Source: Cryptomeria japonica (lineage: Eukaryota > Streptophyta > Pinopsida > Cupressales > Cupressaceae). Taken from it: 64,000 nt of DNA. Both the position numbers and the translations under genes were made by a program. The notes under the pieces were generated by a model, which was given only the letters and a program-made list of their open reading frames with translations, searched no databases and was not told the origin of the DNA. Shown here one piece after another: positions 33,816-46,897 of this stretch. Positions within the stretch are counted from its first letter, which is position 1, and every line of letters begins with the position of its first letter. The DNA lies in contig NC_081414.1 in the NCBI RefSeq assembly GCF_030272615.1, positions 779,750,119 to 779,814,118 on the forward strand. Reading direction: 5' to 3'.

Positions 33816-33869
33816 TTTTATGACATTTACTTGGTTGTCATCTGTAGATATGTGATTGATGGTGTTCTC

Positions 33870-36125
33870 ATATAGGTGATTTATACGAGCCCCTCTAGTG
33901 TCATTTGATAATGAAGCTCCTCGTTGTAATTTGGAAAAGGATTTTTAAAGGCTTCATGGTCACCATTTATTTTGTGACTATAAATTTTTAAATCACCTCT
34001 ATCGATCATGTTTTGGATAATTTTGTTCAACCTCATGCAATCATTTGTGTGATGTCCTTTGTTTCGATGAAAATACAAAAGTTTGAGTCATTCCACCAAG
34101 GTGGTTTGACCTGAGGTTCATAGTTTCTCGTGGCTGGTAATGTGATGATCTTGTTTGCTAATAGTTCTCGAAACATTGATTCTAAGGTTTTCCCTAATGG
34201 TGTGTAGATGCGTCGATATGGGAAGGTGTTGGTGTTTCCTCTATGGTTTGTATTATTCCCTCAGTTAATGTTGTTGCCTTGGTTATTGTTGTTGCCTTGG
34301 TTAGTGTTATTGCCTTGGTAGTTTTTGTTGGTGTTTGATGTTGAATTTCCCTGATTGGTATTATGCGGATAAGTGTTAATGCCTTGGTTAACACTTATTT
34401 GATCTTTGTTGGATGGTGGGTTACCTGATAAAGCCAATACTAGTTGTTTAAACTTCACATTATTGACATCAACTACCCTGTCATTAACAATGTTTTTGTT
34501 CCTTGTCCAAAATCTAGATTTGTTTAGAGTGTTGTTGTTGTGTTGATTGTTAAAGGGATTAGTGTTTGATGAACTAACACCTTCCTTGAAGAAATTCAAT
34601 TTTCCTTTCTTGATACAAGCTTCCTCTACTTGGATTCTGTTTTCTTTTAAGTTGGCAAAAGATGGTATGCATTAGAGTTTGAGTTGATAACTCATCTCAC
34701 TATTCAGATTATCAATCAAGATTTACATCTTTTCTTTTTCAGGCATGTCCTGAGGATATCTCGAAACCATGCATCTCCACCACTGAAGAAACACCATGAA
34801 TGTTTCATTGTTCTTTTGTTTGGTGTTACACACATCCAACATGGTGATTGAGTGTTGAATGTTATAGGAGTATTGTGTGATAAATTTGTTTACCAACTCA
34901 TCAAATGATCTTATGGGAGGTGTAAGTTTAGACAACCACACCATTCTTTTCACTCCCAAACTTCTTGGGAATAATCTCATTAAGTGTCATCATGAGAAAA
35001 CTCTAGGCTCATGGTACAAAATTGTCGAATGTGATCACGGGGATCACTCTTACTATTTTTTTTGTCATAATTTGGTATATCTGAATTTGGGGGAAAAGGT
35101 ACCATGTTTAATTTTCTGTCAAAAGGATAATGATAGATTTCATCAAAGAAGTATCACACTCTAGTTCCTTGTTGCATGTCCTGCATTTGTCTTTACAACA
35201 TTTGGATTTGTTGTGTAAGTGAGACCATGGGTGTGCTTGTACTTCAAGGGAGAGCTTCCTCTCTTTCATTAAGATTATCCCCATTGTGGGTATGATCTTG
35301 TTCATGGGTGTTGTCTTGTTTGTGTATGTTTTCTAGGTAATGTGTTTCTTCTTCTCTTTGTTGTTCTTGATAGGCATAATTTCTAGACCTTGTTCTTCAA
35401 GTTCTCTTGTCTATATTCCTTAAGTTTTCGATATCGAAATCTTCAGGAAGTTTAACTCCTTTGATAGTTAGCATGCGTATATATGTTTCCCTATTTGCTT
35501 CAATAAGTCTTTCCATGAGCTTTTGGAAAGATGCATTTTCTTGACACTCTTGCAGAAGTTCCTCTATGATCTTTGTTTCACCCATATTCGCATACTCATC
35601 AAAAGGATTGGATAATCTTCTACCCATAATTGATTTTTGTTGTGATTCCTTTTGTTTGTTTCCCTGAGATCAGGTGACAACAGGCATTTAGTAAATTTTT
35701 GTTGGGATGAACTCTTCTTCTTCTATGGGAGTTCTTGGTGGTGTTGGTGGATCAGGTTGAGCTTTGTTATATGTGATACAGAACTGTGGGAACAAAGTGG
35801 GGTTGATCCTTCCTCCACGATTTAGGTGTTGGTTGAATGGAACTTTCTAAATGTAAGCCCTAATTCTTAAAGGTTCCTTTTCAAACTCATTTGTTTCGCC
35901 TTGGATATACAATTGTATGTGACGCAAGAAGGCACGATGTGATTTAAAGAGTTGACGATTGATATAGAGAAATTTATTCCCAAGTGCTTTAGAACTAGGT
36001 TGTCTCTTCTTCAACATATTTTTGTGATGAAGACTTGTTCTTCTCAAAATATGAGTAGTGGTCATACACGAATGATCAAAGGTTGACGTTGATGTTGGAT
36101 TTGGATACTTCATTTGAATACTCAA
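33870..36125 (-). pseudogene. Gypsy-A gag (broken)
   Basis: Pieces on the minus strand run from a possible start at 36125 through 35627-35397, the retrotransposon gag core at 34980-34723 (F-D-E-L-V-N-K-F-I-T-Q-Y and F-L-Q-W-W-R), a low-complexity Asn/Thr-rich linker (34599-34194), and a Cys/His motif at 34078-34010 (F-H-R-N-K-G-H-H-T-N-D-C). The Cys/His form C-x2-H-x4-G-H-x-T-x2-C in place of a CCHC knuckle is also seen in Gypsy-B. Several frameshifts and stops interrupt it. The true start codon is uncertain. Confidence 0.75.
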
Positions 36126-36516
36126 GTTTACTTTTTAAGTAGAGGTTTAGTTTGATTCGCCACCATGACAAAGTGTGTCTAATGAAATGGATTAAAGTTT
36201 CCCTATATGGAAACTTGATTTTACAACTTAAGGATTAAACTAAGTATGTTGTTTTGATAGAATCCATTGGATGGTGAAACTTTGATCACTATTTTTGATA
36301 CTCCTGATTTTGTTGGATGAAGTCTGATCTCAAGCTAGTTTAATGATTTGAAAACTCATTCTAAGAGTGCTTTGTTGGATTTGGGGAATTTTCTCACTGA
36401 TGATTGGTTTTGAAGTTTTATTATTGAGTTTTATAATGGACCTAAAAGGGTATTTGAGACTATTGATAAAATTTTCCCCGGGTGATTGATTTGCTCTCTA
36501 TTTTTCCTAGTTTTGA

Positions 36517-36885
36517 TCATGCGCTAAGATAGATACTAGATGCGCTAATGAATGTTCAGGATGCACTTAGAATGCTTTCTATGCGCTATACTTCCTCTAT
36601 TGCACGCTATCTTAGAATGTTTGAAACTGACTGCTCTAGATGGGTTATGCGCTAATATGTCCTGATTATGCGCTATTGTTTGAACTAAAAGTGCTATGAT
36701 ATGCCTTGAATGCACTAAACTAATGTGTGAATGCATTAGATTGATGCTGAAAAGTGCTACTATAAATTTTACCAGTATGAGATAGATTATGTGCTAAGTT
36801 AGCGGATGAAAGCACTATGGTTTGGCTCAAATGTGCTATAAAATGTTCTCTTTGCGCTAAGATGTTGCTCCTATGCGCTAACTAT
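36517..36885 (-). repeat. Array of TAGCGCAT-like motifs in the Gypsy-A leader, proximal part
   Basis: Around fifteen copies of TGCGCTA(A/T) on the plus strand, that is TTAGCGCA read in the sense of Gypsy-A, with decayed forms such as TGTGCTA and TGCACTA. They are spaced about 20-35 bp apart just upstream of gag. Confidence 0.8.
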
Positions 36886-37123
36886 CTTGATTTTTTTATT
36901 TCTACTATTTTGAAATTTACACTTGTGTTTTTGATGGATAATTTTCTGAAAAATAACTTGAAAACATAGCACATAAAAGAGATAACAATTTTTCCTATGA
37001 TAAACAAGTAGTGTATATTTTGTGAGGGTGTGTTCAAATCCCTGATATTTTCACTAGTTTAGATAACAAGTAAGACAAATCAAGAAGACTCTTTATTTAA
37101 GGGTCATCAACAACATCATAGCC

Positions 37124-39991
37124 TATTGGATATCATTGGAATATGATGAACCAGTATGTTGATATGATGATAATGTACGTTGTTGTAGACGTCTAAAAAT
37201 GGTCAACGCTTGCGGAGTCATACTTTAACATTGGCGCATTGCCTTATTTTAGGGTTTTTGCATCGCATTAACATTTCTCCTATGTTGCGCACTTGGTCTT
37301 TATCATTTGTGAGCATCGAGTCCTTCTTCTGCATTCTTCATTTGTCTCTCTTTTGAATTTGGTCTTGTCGATAACAATCTTCAGTCATGATTTTGATCGA
37401 TCTTATCTTGTCGCATCAATGTGCGTGCTCATTTGGCATATTTTGACATCGTCAATTCGATTTCATTTTTGGACATTGTCAATCCTAATCGATGATAGAA
37501 TTAGGGTTTTGTCCTCTTGTCAATCTTGTCATCTTGCGATCGATTCGTCATTTTGCGATCGATTTGTCATCGATCCTTGTCCTTGTCAATCTTGTCATTT
37601 TGCGATTGATTTGTCATCGATCATTGTCCTTTTCAATCATGTCAATTTGGATCAATTAGTCATTGTTCCTCATCAATTGGTGCCTATCAATTTGATCCCT
37701 TTATCAATCTCAATTGTTTATCAATCAAATCATTTATCAAATCAGAATCATGATCATAATCGAATCGACATCAATTATCTTTTGTCAAGACCTAATTGTC
37801 GTCCTTGCATTTCTAGTTCATCTTGTTTGTCATTTTCCCTATAGGTTAAATAATTTATTTATTTATCCTAAGTCTTCTTTTCACAATTAAATATTTATTT
37901 AATTGGCTAACTAATTCCTCCTCTTTTTGTGAATTAATTAATGAATGAAAAATTATTAATTAATTTACCTAATTTTCTAATTTCCTAATTTCTAATTCAT
38001 CTAATTTTCTATTTTCCCCTATTTTTCTAATATTTCTCCTAATTTCATGGGAATGACATGTCAATCTTGTCATAATTTGTCATAATTTGTCAATCAATCA
38101 ATTTTGCATAGCAACCTTGTCAATTTGTCATAATTTGTCAATCAATCAATTTTGCATAGCAACCTTGTCAATTTTGTCATAATTTGTCAATCAATCAATC
38201 TCGCATAGAAAGTGTCAATTTGTCATAATTTGTCATATTTGTCATTCTTGATTTGAAATTTCCTTTCAAATCTCTTCATGCTAATCTTGTCATCTCTCCA
38301 ATTTGTCTATAAATTGGATGAATTTCTTCAATCAAAGGATCCCCGAATCAATCACGCTTCTAGTATTCTTGCACTACCGTCTTGTCAATCTTGCTCTCAC
38401 ATTATGCTTATGCACTTGAAGGTGAGATCCACAAAACATAGCAATTTGAAGGAGAAAGAAGGACAATGGAGAATCATGGAGGAGACATCGCATTTGTGAT
38501 GGTTTGTGTTTGAATTGAATGTTTCATTTCCATATCTCTATTGAATGTTTGTAGGATTGTTATCATTGCAATCTGGTTTTTTTGATTGAGCTAGTTTAAC
38601 TTTGATTTGCATTGATGATTTCCAAATTCCTATCTATAGTTGTCATTGATGTCAATAAAGTTGGTGAACTGGTATGAAGAAGTATGAGGAGATTCAATGA
38701 ACCGGTGTCAGGGTTTCATTAAGTGCAATTACCGGTTGGTAGTCTTAGCTCTATGGTTATCGGTTTGACGATCCAATTTGTGTGATGAACTGATGATACT
38801 CTATGATGAGTTAGCTAAGCTATGTGATCGAGGTACCACGTCAAATTTTTGCACGTGAAGGATTGAGGCATGAGAAGATCGACCACGTTTGAAGTCTACC
38901 TCGGGAATTATCATTCTTCTTGGTAGTATGTGAAGAGAGCGTGATGGGTTACTAATTCCCATGAGTGGTGATGAATGAATAATGTAGATTATCTTGTGAT
39001 TTGTTTGAAAATGAAATTCTCTATGCAATATGTTTGGACGGTCAAGATTGGACCGCCTGTGTTGTAAACCTAAGATACTTAGGGTTTAGCATTTATGTTA
39101 CCGACCTATCTGTTGTCTATAAGGTTGACGATGTTTGTTATTGTAAAGTTGTTGGCAAATGTTATGTGTGTGGGTATCCGAGTGAAGAGATACTTGATAC
39201 TTGCCAGACGAGTAAGAGGTAAACTATAGAGTGTGATTGTAGAGTAGAGGATATGAAAAGGATCTGCCTTGGCATGTAGTGCTGTTATCATATCATAGTT
39301 TTACCTGTTGGCTTCTAATCATTTCAACAGATGGAAAATCCCTTTATCGGGTAGCTTTAACAAGCTTATTGTAAAACCTGTAACCAGGTGACTCAAGATC
39401 ATTGAGTTCTTTAAATCCTCTAGCAAGGTAACCTTTAATAGGATTTCAACCTTAATAGGGTATATAGCCATCCCTTAATCAGGTGATCTCTAACAGGATC
39501 GGTTCCTAACAGAACCTTATTGTAAAGTCTTTAACCGGACTAGGCTCCTAACAGGGCGAGCTTCAAAAATGTTCAAAACAAGCTTGTGGGTATTCATCCC
39601 CACTGTGGTTTTTCCCATTTGGGTTTCCACATGAAAAAGATGTGTGTTATGTGTTATGCATTTTTCATGTGAAGTTTATGAAGTATTTGGTTGAAGGATT
39701 ATGTATGTAGGGTTAATAGGTAATGGTGTTTGGTGTCTTACTGTGTTTAACCACTATTGATCGTTTATGATGTTGCATAATTGATCGTATTTGAAGTGTT
39801 CAAACTTATTAGTTTATGGTGTTTGGTGTCTTACTGTGTTTAACCACTATTACCATGGTTAAGTTCAGAAATGGTGATAACCAATTGGTTTTGATTTAGC
39901 TAGATAAGTTGTTAATAGATTTTTTATCTATACTGATTCACCCCCCCTCTCAGTACTAGTTGGGGTATCTGTTGTTGATAATTATTCATCA
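37124..39991 (+). repeat. Copia-2 5' LTR, split by a solo LTR
   Basis: The segments 37124-37183 and 38644-39991 align with the intact 3' LTR at 58909-60292. ACCGAC (39100-39105) precedes a TATA-like CTATAAGG (39117-39124). The GGTTTTTCCC / GGGTTTCC stem is at 39607-39628 and the C-tract with CTCTCAGTA is near 39940-39956. It ends ATTCATCA. Confidence 0.9.
37184..38638 (+). mobile_element. Solo LTR inserted in the Copia-2 5' LTR
   Basis: A 1455-bp insert begins TGTAGA and ends TCTATA (an imperfect inverted terminus, originally probably TCTACA). It is flanked by the TSD GTTGT (37179-37183 and 38639-38643); the undisrupted target is visible in the Copia-2 3' LTR. It has no internal region, PBS or polypurine tract. 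CTATAAATT at 38307-38315 is a plausible TATA box, which suggests plus orientation. Low-complexity TGTCAAT-rich sequence fills much of it, including a three-fold repeat of about 43 bp at 38061-38215. The parent Gypsy-like family is not otherwise present here. Confidence 0.8.
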
Positions 39992-39993
39992 AT

Positions 39994-40005
39994 TAGTATT
40001 AGAGC
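39994..40005 (+). other. Copia-2 primer-binding site (decayed)
   Basis: TAGTATTAGAGC differs from the copia consensus TGGTATCAGAGC by one G-to-A and one C-to-T change. Confidence 0.85.
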
Positions 40006-40275
40006 ACCTCCAAGTCCTCGGTGATATAAGCTTAACCACTTGAGCTAAAAGATCCTACTGTAATGATGAAAATGGTGTTGGCATATGCACACTCCAATGA
40101 GACATTGAAGGTGATTGATTGTTTTGTCATTGATGGCAACCTTACAATCCTATGCTACCAGCAAGGAATTACACCGGCAAGGCACTACACCGGCATCAGC
40201 AGAACACACTCTACACCGGCACCGGCACAAAGAAAGGAAGCATACCGGCATAGAGGCCGACAGGATTTTTGATAT

Positions 40276-41498
40276 TGTAAAGCGGAAAATCGAACCCTAG
40301 GTGTTCCCCCACTCCAAGGAGAGAGCAAGGAGGTCACTAGGGTTGACGGTTTTCACTTAGGAGAGACTTTACATTCAAAAGAGGGGTTGAAACCCACAAG
40401 ATCCAATCTCACACAATGAAAGACTAGATTCTAAATGAGTTTCAAGGGTTAAGACATAAAGGATACCGTCTTTTGTAAAGAATGTAGATAGAATGATTGA
40501 ACTAGGAATGCATGTAAAGTAAGAAAGATTCACTTATAAATGGAGATAGGGACACGGGATGAAGCTGTGGACCTGAAATTAGCAGTAAAATGTCGAGACG
40601 ATGCTGTTCTACAAATTTGAGTGAAAGTTGATGGGACAATGGTGCCCGGAGTGCACACGGTCCTCCGAAAAATCCACGAAACGAAGGGGGATCTGTTCGT
40701 CTGTGCACAAGGATTCCAAATCTTCAATTATAGCCATGTACCTGCAACCTACACACAGAAAAGAGAGGACGATTGGGGGGTTAGGGATTAGGGGTTTTCC
40801 TTTAGATCAAACCTCGGTTTTGGAATTAACCAAGAAATGAGAATGCTATAAATGTAAATGTTTGTAATGTAAACAAGTACTGATACCTTGTTGTAAGAAT
40901 GTTCGTATTCTTACATGCAAAGGTGTAATGTATGTTGTATGTAATGTGTTGTAAGTGATCTCCTCTCCAATGGTTGAATCCTTGTCTTGAATGCAACACT
41001 TAGCCTTGAATGGAGACTTCAAATGCTCAATTGCTTGAAGGAATGCTTGAATGCTTGAATGTTTGAATATTTGAATATCGCTTCTGCATCTTGCTCTTTC
41101 TCCTTTCCTTTCTCCCTTTCTAGGAGAGGAAAAGTAGTTTATATACTTGTCAATTAGGGTTGAGAGACTGATTTTTCCGACCTTAGGCTGACGTAGAAGC
41201 ATTATTTTCCAATTTGCAAACTTCAAGACCCGATGCCCAAAAGGAGACCGGGCCCAAAATAGGGCCAAGGACCAGGGCGTTGGGCACCATGGTCCTGGGG
41301 GACCAAGGCGCTGGGCGCCATGGTCCCACCTCTCGGGACAGTAGGGTGTAAGGAGGGATCATGCCAAGGTGCAGAAAAATGCAGTTTTTGGTGTCACAAG
41401 CAGGTTTCGGGGTCTCCATTCAGGTTCAACGTTGCACTGCCATCATGAAGACCCAAATGCAGTTGAAATTGCAAGTGTCGCAATTTTAGGATGCTACA
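40276..41498 (-). repeat. Gypsy-B 3' LTR
   Basis: Matches 46898-48151 closely. It holds two copies of a 30-bp GC-rich minisatellite unit (GGACCAGGGCGCTGGGCGCC type) at 41268-41328, where the 5' LTR has three. Confidence 0.93.
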
Positions 41499-42247
41499 TT
41501 TAGCCCCCACTTTAGCAGGAGTGTAAGCGTACGGTCATACTTCCGGTAAAGTACAAGGAAACAACATTGAAAAACTTTCACCACGTCAAGGAGGCAAGAT
41601 ACACCAAGCCCCCAGTGGACTAAGGATCTTATGACTTCGATTGACAAAGTAAAAGGGAAGATCACGAGGGAGAACCATGACTGTCAGTAGTAAGGTTCCC
41701 TCACTATGAGTCATGCAAGAAAGATACCAAAAATTTTCAAGGCAAAGCTAAGTTCGCCAAGAAACTTTCAAGTATCTTGAAGAGATATGAACGGGGTGTA
41801 TGCCCCCCTACGTTAAAGCGATCGCACATGCCTCACTAGGGGTGATTTCTTTAAGGTACTGATACATATAAGAAATGAGAAAGGAGCATGTTACCACAAG
41901 GATTTAGCCCCCAAGTGTGAGATAAGCCCAAGGATAATAGACACAAAACACAAAGCACAAGGTGACTTCGCTTTCCTCGGGGTCAGTATGCTGTATGATA
42001 ATTCATGTATATCATATGTATGTATGCATAATTGTTCTTCATTCCCCAATCAAGGAAGGTCACCTAGAAGAAGGGAACACATGTGTCTTTTGAGTCAACA
42101 TGAGAGAGACCAAAAGAGATCTCAATGCTTTGCATCGTCCTCAAGTAGACAACACTAAGGACAACAAATAGAAGAATGAGAATAACACATAGAAGAAGTA
42201 ACAAAAGAGATCAAGAGAGGAGGAGAGAGTTTTCTATGCTAATGAAA
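41499..42247. other. Gypsy-B 3' untranslated region
   Basis: Non-coding on both strands between the end of the protease-like ORF and the 3' LTR. On the minus strand the polypurine tract (41499-41513) adjoins the LTR. No RT, RNase H or integrase similarity is visible. Confidence 0.7.
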
Positions 42248-45200
42248 CTAGTCCAGCACATCATCTACCCCCCGATCTTGCTGATCAATATTTCGGGAAG
42301 GCAGGAAACACGCTAGAGGAGGAACATCCAACACAGCAGATGGAGCTATCACAAGATCCAAACAAGGGCTATGTTCATGTTCCAAGCCACATTGTTCTTG
42401 TCTAGGAGCTAGGATAAGTGCTTTAGAAAATGCGTTAGATAAATGGTTATCAACATCAACATATTCATATTCACTATCAGAATGAACAGGAGTAACATTT
42501 TCATCATGCATAACATTTTCATCATGAATAACATTTTCATCTATATCATCATCAAGATTTATAAAAATAGGATCTTTAACTTGCACCGGATCAAGACCAT
42601 CATGAACCTTATGTTTAGGAGATTTTGGCTCAATTTTTGGCTGAGGAGAAAATGGAATAATACTAGCTAAAGGTGTTTTTGGGGATTGCAAAGTTTGAGA
42701 AGCAACTACTTGAGCTCTAAGATGACGCTTTCATCGGCGTTCACGTGCAGAACGATTTTGTCTAGTCTTAGTAGGAAGTTGAGAAGATTGAGGAGGAGGA
42801 ATGTTCTCATCCTTATCACCTGGGTGTTTAGGTTGTGGTCTCTTAGGTTGAATAATAGGAGAAGAGGAAGCTCTCTTTTCTCCATAAGAGGAAGGAGGAG
42901 GAACTGCTCCATATAAAGGAGGAATATTTGGTTTAGGAAGGAGACCAAGTCCATCATGACGAGGAGGTATAGGTCTACTTTTAGGAAGTTTATTAGATAT
43001 AGGCATAGTCACATTCATAGGGATGGGTTGGGAATCTTCTTGAGGAAAGACATTAGTTTTATCTTTCAAAGGAAGAACTTCCTTCTCAAGAATGATAGGA
43101 ATATCAAGTTTGGGTGTTCTAGGTTCACTTAGAGATAGGATCATATCTTTTTTCCACTTTCGATAAGATTTGAAAAGATGATCACTCCGCGGTGGAAGAG
43201 ATTGGAATTGTTTAGGCCAAAAATAATCAATAGGAATGCTAGAAGTTCTTTCAGCTAGTTTAAAGAGACTATGATTGACAGTAACAACTTCACCATTATG
43301 GGGAAATTTCAAACACTTGTGAATAGGAGAAGCAATAGCTTTCATGGAAGATAGCCAAGGATAGCCTAGCTTCACACAAAATTGTTTGGACGATGGAATA
43401 ATAGCAAAGTCCACATCAAGGGGTTTGTTATGGACCTCAATAGGTAATGTAATAGAACCAATTGCAGAGAAGAAAATGCATCAAATAGTTTCACAACCAC
43501 ATTTGTTTCGTCATAGATCACTTGATTCAATTGCAAAGTAAAAAGAAATTCTTCAGTAATGACATTAACCATGCAAGAAGGATCAATAAGCACTCCACGG
43601 CAAGGTGTATTCTTGACTTTTGTAACTATATATAAAGGACCATCAGGTGCTCTGATAGTTTCACTGGAATCAAATGTGATGGAAGGTTCTTTAGGGATTT
43701 TCTGCTGCTCCACAAAGTTAATCACATTCGGAGTCATAGACACAAGATCATCAGGTGAGACAGAGGAATCATTAGTATCAATCACATTAGAGGTATGAGA
43801 AGGTAATGGATCAGTAAATATCTTAAGATTTTGGTTAGGAGGAGCTACAGATGTGTTGCCTTTATCATTCACACCAGAAATAGAGATAGTATTATTATCA
43901 ATCAAATCTTGAATTTTACCTTTTAAAGCAAAACATTTTTCAGTATCATGCCCAGGATGACGATGAAATTGACAAAAAGATTTGTTATCAAAATAGGGTG
44001 AGTTAATCTTTGTAGGATCTATTTGCTTTATAGGAGGAAGAGTAAGCACATTTTGTTCCAATAACTTATTCATAATACTATGCAATGATTCATTCAAAGG
44101 AGTAAACTTTCTTTCTTTCTTGAAAAACTTAGAAATAGGAGGCACACCTGATGCTGCATTCACATTGTTGTTGATGATGTTTTCATTGAATTTAATTGAC
44201 TCTTTGTTCGGTTTAAACTTCCCAAATGGTTGTTGACTACTATCACCCTTATCACTCGGAGCCATAGGATTTGCTTGTTCCATTTGACTCACAGTCAGTT
44301 GATAATTGTGAAGAGTTGCGCACAACTGTTGGAAAGAAGTAAACTCAGAAAATAGAAGTTTTTCTCTAATATCTTTTTGTAAATTAGAAATAAAGATTCT
44401 TTGAATATCATTGTCAGGTACTGGAAAAGAAATTTGAGCATACAAATGCTTATATCTACCAATGAAATCAGTCACTTTTTCTTTAACACCTTGTTTACAA
44501 TGCATTAAATCAATCAAAGTAACTTTAGGACTTATATTGTTTTGAAATTGTTGAATAAAAGCATTGGCAAGTGGTTCGAAAGAAGAAATAGAATAAGAAG
44601 GCAACGAGCAATACCATTGTAGGGCTTTATCTCTTAATGTTCTAGTAAACAGTTTTGCAAGCAACCTTTGGTCATAAGCAAAATTGGTACATATTGTTTG
44701 AAAGGTCTTAACATGTGTTAGAGGATCACCCTTACCATTATAAAGCTCCAAATGCAGAATTTCAAAATGTTTAGGGGGGATAGCTCGAACAATGTCAAGA
44801 GAGAGTGGGCTCGCAACATCAAATGTGGGCACACTAAACTTAGATTGATTCATAGAAGCAATTTGTTGCTGTAGAGAAGAGACAGTTTGTGCAAGATTGT
44901 TAATGGTCGCTTCAGTCGAAGAGTTCATATTAGACATGTTAGATTGTGATGGAGGTATTATGTTATTGAAAGAAGGTATTGATTGAGAGTAAGGTGGTGG
45001 GACACTATGATAGTTAGTCATAGGAGATGATTGGAAAGGAGGAACACTACAAGGAGGAATGGAATGGTTAAATGAATTGCCCCCTTGTGTCATGTTCATT
45101 TGTGGAGATATAATAGGAACACTTATTGAAGGAATGAATGAAGAAGTTGGATTGAATGAAGGAAGAGGGTTGATTGAAGAAGAAGGATTGCCCCCATGAC

Positions 45201-45714
45201 TGGTGATCATAGGTGGAATGTCTTGTATTGAAGTAGTCATTATGTTTGATGTAAAGGTAGGTATACTAGCAATAGAAGTTGTCAAAGGAATAGAATGATT
45301 AACTTGAGTAGGAGGTTGTGTATAACCTAAAGTTTCAGCACAACTTTTCATAGGCGTCACATTCGAATCCACAATGTGTGCAATACCATGCAAAATATCA
45401 ATTCCATTCTTATCACTTTGAACCATACGTTTTAGACCCTCAATTAATGAAAGAGCTTCACTATTAGGGTATTCTTGAGACATCCATTGTCGAAAATCAT
45501 CAAATTGGTTATCCAATTTTGAAAGTTGTTCTACAGAAACCTCATGGAGAGCTTCTTCATCATTAAGAGGATTAGAGGAATTACCCATGTCCTCGTTAAA
45601 AAGGCCATTCAAATTATGTTCCATCTCCTCAGTAATTAAACCTTGGAAAGACTTAATTCTAAGGCTTCGTCTAAGGGGAATTGTGTAAGTAGGGCTTATT
45701 GTTGTAAAACTCAT
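42248..45714 (-). pseudogene. Gypsy-B gag-protease polyprotein
   Basis: It starts with ATG at 45714. An acidic and then Ser/Pro/Asn-rich N-terminal half (residues 1-310) precedes the gag core (about 320-480: E-L-Y-N-G-K-G-D-P, A-L-Q-W-Y, F-I-G-R-Y-K-H-L-Y). A Cys/His motif follows (F-C-Q-F-H-R-H-P-G-H-D-T-E-K-C, about residues 578-592), then a protease-like segment with G-V-L-I-D-P-S-C-M-V-N-V-I-T near 43580, where the catalytic D-S/T-G is D-P-S. A frameshift near 43470 moves the reading to the frame 43414-42731, with L-G-Y-P-W-L and K-F-P-H-N-G. One stop at 42731-42733 separates a final 147-codon acidic tail with a threefold H-D-E-N-V repeat, ending at 42248. The long, largely intact gag suggests recent activity supplied in trans. 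Confidence 0.85.
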
Positions 45715-46897
45715 GCACTAAAGAGAGAGAGAAGATTTCAAATTTTATAGGTAGCAAATTTCAATAAAATCAGCCAATCTCCTAGATTTAAGCTGTTAAA
45801 TACAATCAAGACAATCTCCCGAAATTTCGGAAAAAATGTCAGGGACCGTGGCGAACGGAGTGCACACGGTCCTCGCAACTTTTTTCAAAATTTTCAGGTA
45901 TGAAAGTTATGATGATTTTAAAGCTAATCTGAAAAAATTTAGTGATTTTACGATCTGTAGATAGGCCAAATTAAAGTTGCAATCTCAAAATTGAACCCTA
46001 CCAAGATTGTTGAAAAATGCAGAATTTGAATTTTGAAAAAGAGAGGGAATCTGAAATTTTGGATTTTATGATTTTAGAGGGAATACTAAAAGCAATGCAG
46101 GCTTTGAAATTTGAAAGTTGACTCAATTTCACACAAAATTCAATTCTGAAAGTGGAAATCAAGGTTGTTGCAATTAAACATTTAATTTCAAAGGTCACAA
46201 ACTACAAAAATTTGAATAAAGAACTGAAATTTCGAATGAATACCAACACACTTTTTAGATTTAGGACAGTAAGAAATACAATTTTGACACAAATTTCAAT
46301 TTCAACAATTTTTGAATGATTATAAGCCTTAATCCAAGCAATCACTAGACCAACTTTGACTTTAATTTTGAAAGTGTTAGAATTGATAAAATCAGCCAAA
46401 ATTCTAGATTTTAGAAGAAAAATACAGTAAGATCTAGCTCCCGAAATTTCGGAAAAAATGTCGCGGACGATGGCGCTTGGGGTGCACATAGTCCTCGCAA
46501 CTTTTTTCCAAATTTTCAGGGATGAGAGATATTGTGATTTTATTGCGGAATCCAAAGTTACAACCGATTTGGAGGTGTTTTGATCAGTGAAATTATCAGT
46601 CAAAGGTTGAATCAAGAAAGTTTTAAAAATTAGGGTTTTGACACTTAACCACTTAATTTTCAGAATTAAAGCACAAATATGAATTGACAATTTGCAATAG
46701 AAGGATAGATCTGAAACAAGCATTAACAATTAACATTTCACAAGCTTAATTACTCAAAAGAAAATTTTAGGGTTTTTATGCAATTAGCCTCTAAAATTTG
46801 CAAAAGATCAAACATGGAAATGTAATTAAGGAAGGAAATTTTTCAGATCTAACCATGAATAATCAAAATTAGGATGTTCATGTCGGGTTCACCAAAA
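45715..46897 (-). repeat. Gypsy-B leader with 622-bp direct repeats and palindromes
   Basis: The untranslated leader contains two diverged units about 622 bp apart. Each carries the perfect 12-bp palindrome CCGAAATTTCGG (45819-45830 and 46441-46452) followed by AAAAAATGTC, a GTGCACA word, GTCCTCGCAACTTTTTTC and AAATTTTCAGG. Parts of the GTGCACACGGTCCTC stretch also occur in the LTR (40652-40667 and 47270-47285). The PBS lies at 46880-46897. Confidence 0.75.

Noticed and set aside
37293-37844. 183-codon open frame on the plus strand in the solo LTR
   Set aside because: It is built from repeated TGTCATT/GATCGAT words, lies inside an LTR, and shows no domain. It is a by-product of low complexity.
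42443-42670. Plus-strand open frame rich in Ile, Asn and Met
   Set aside because: It is the shadow of the repeated H-D-E-N-V region of the Gypsy-B polyprotein on the other strand.
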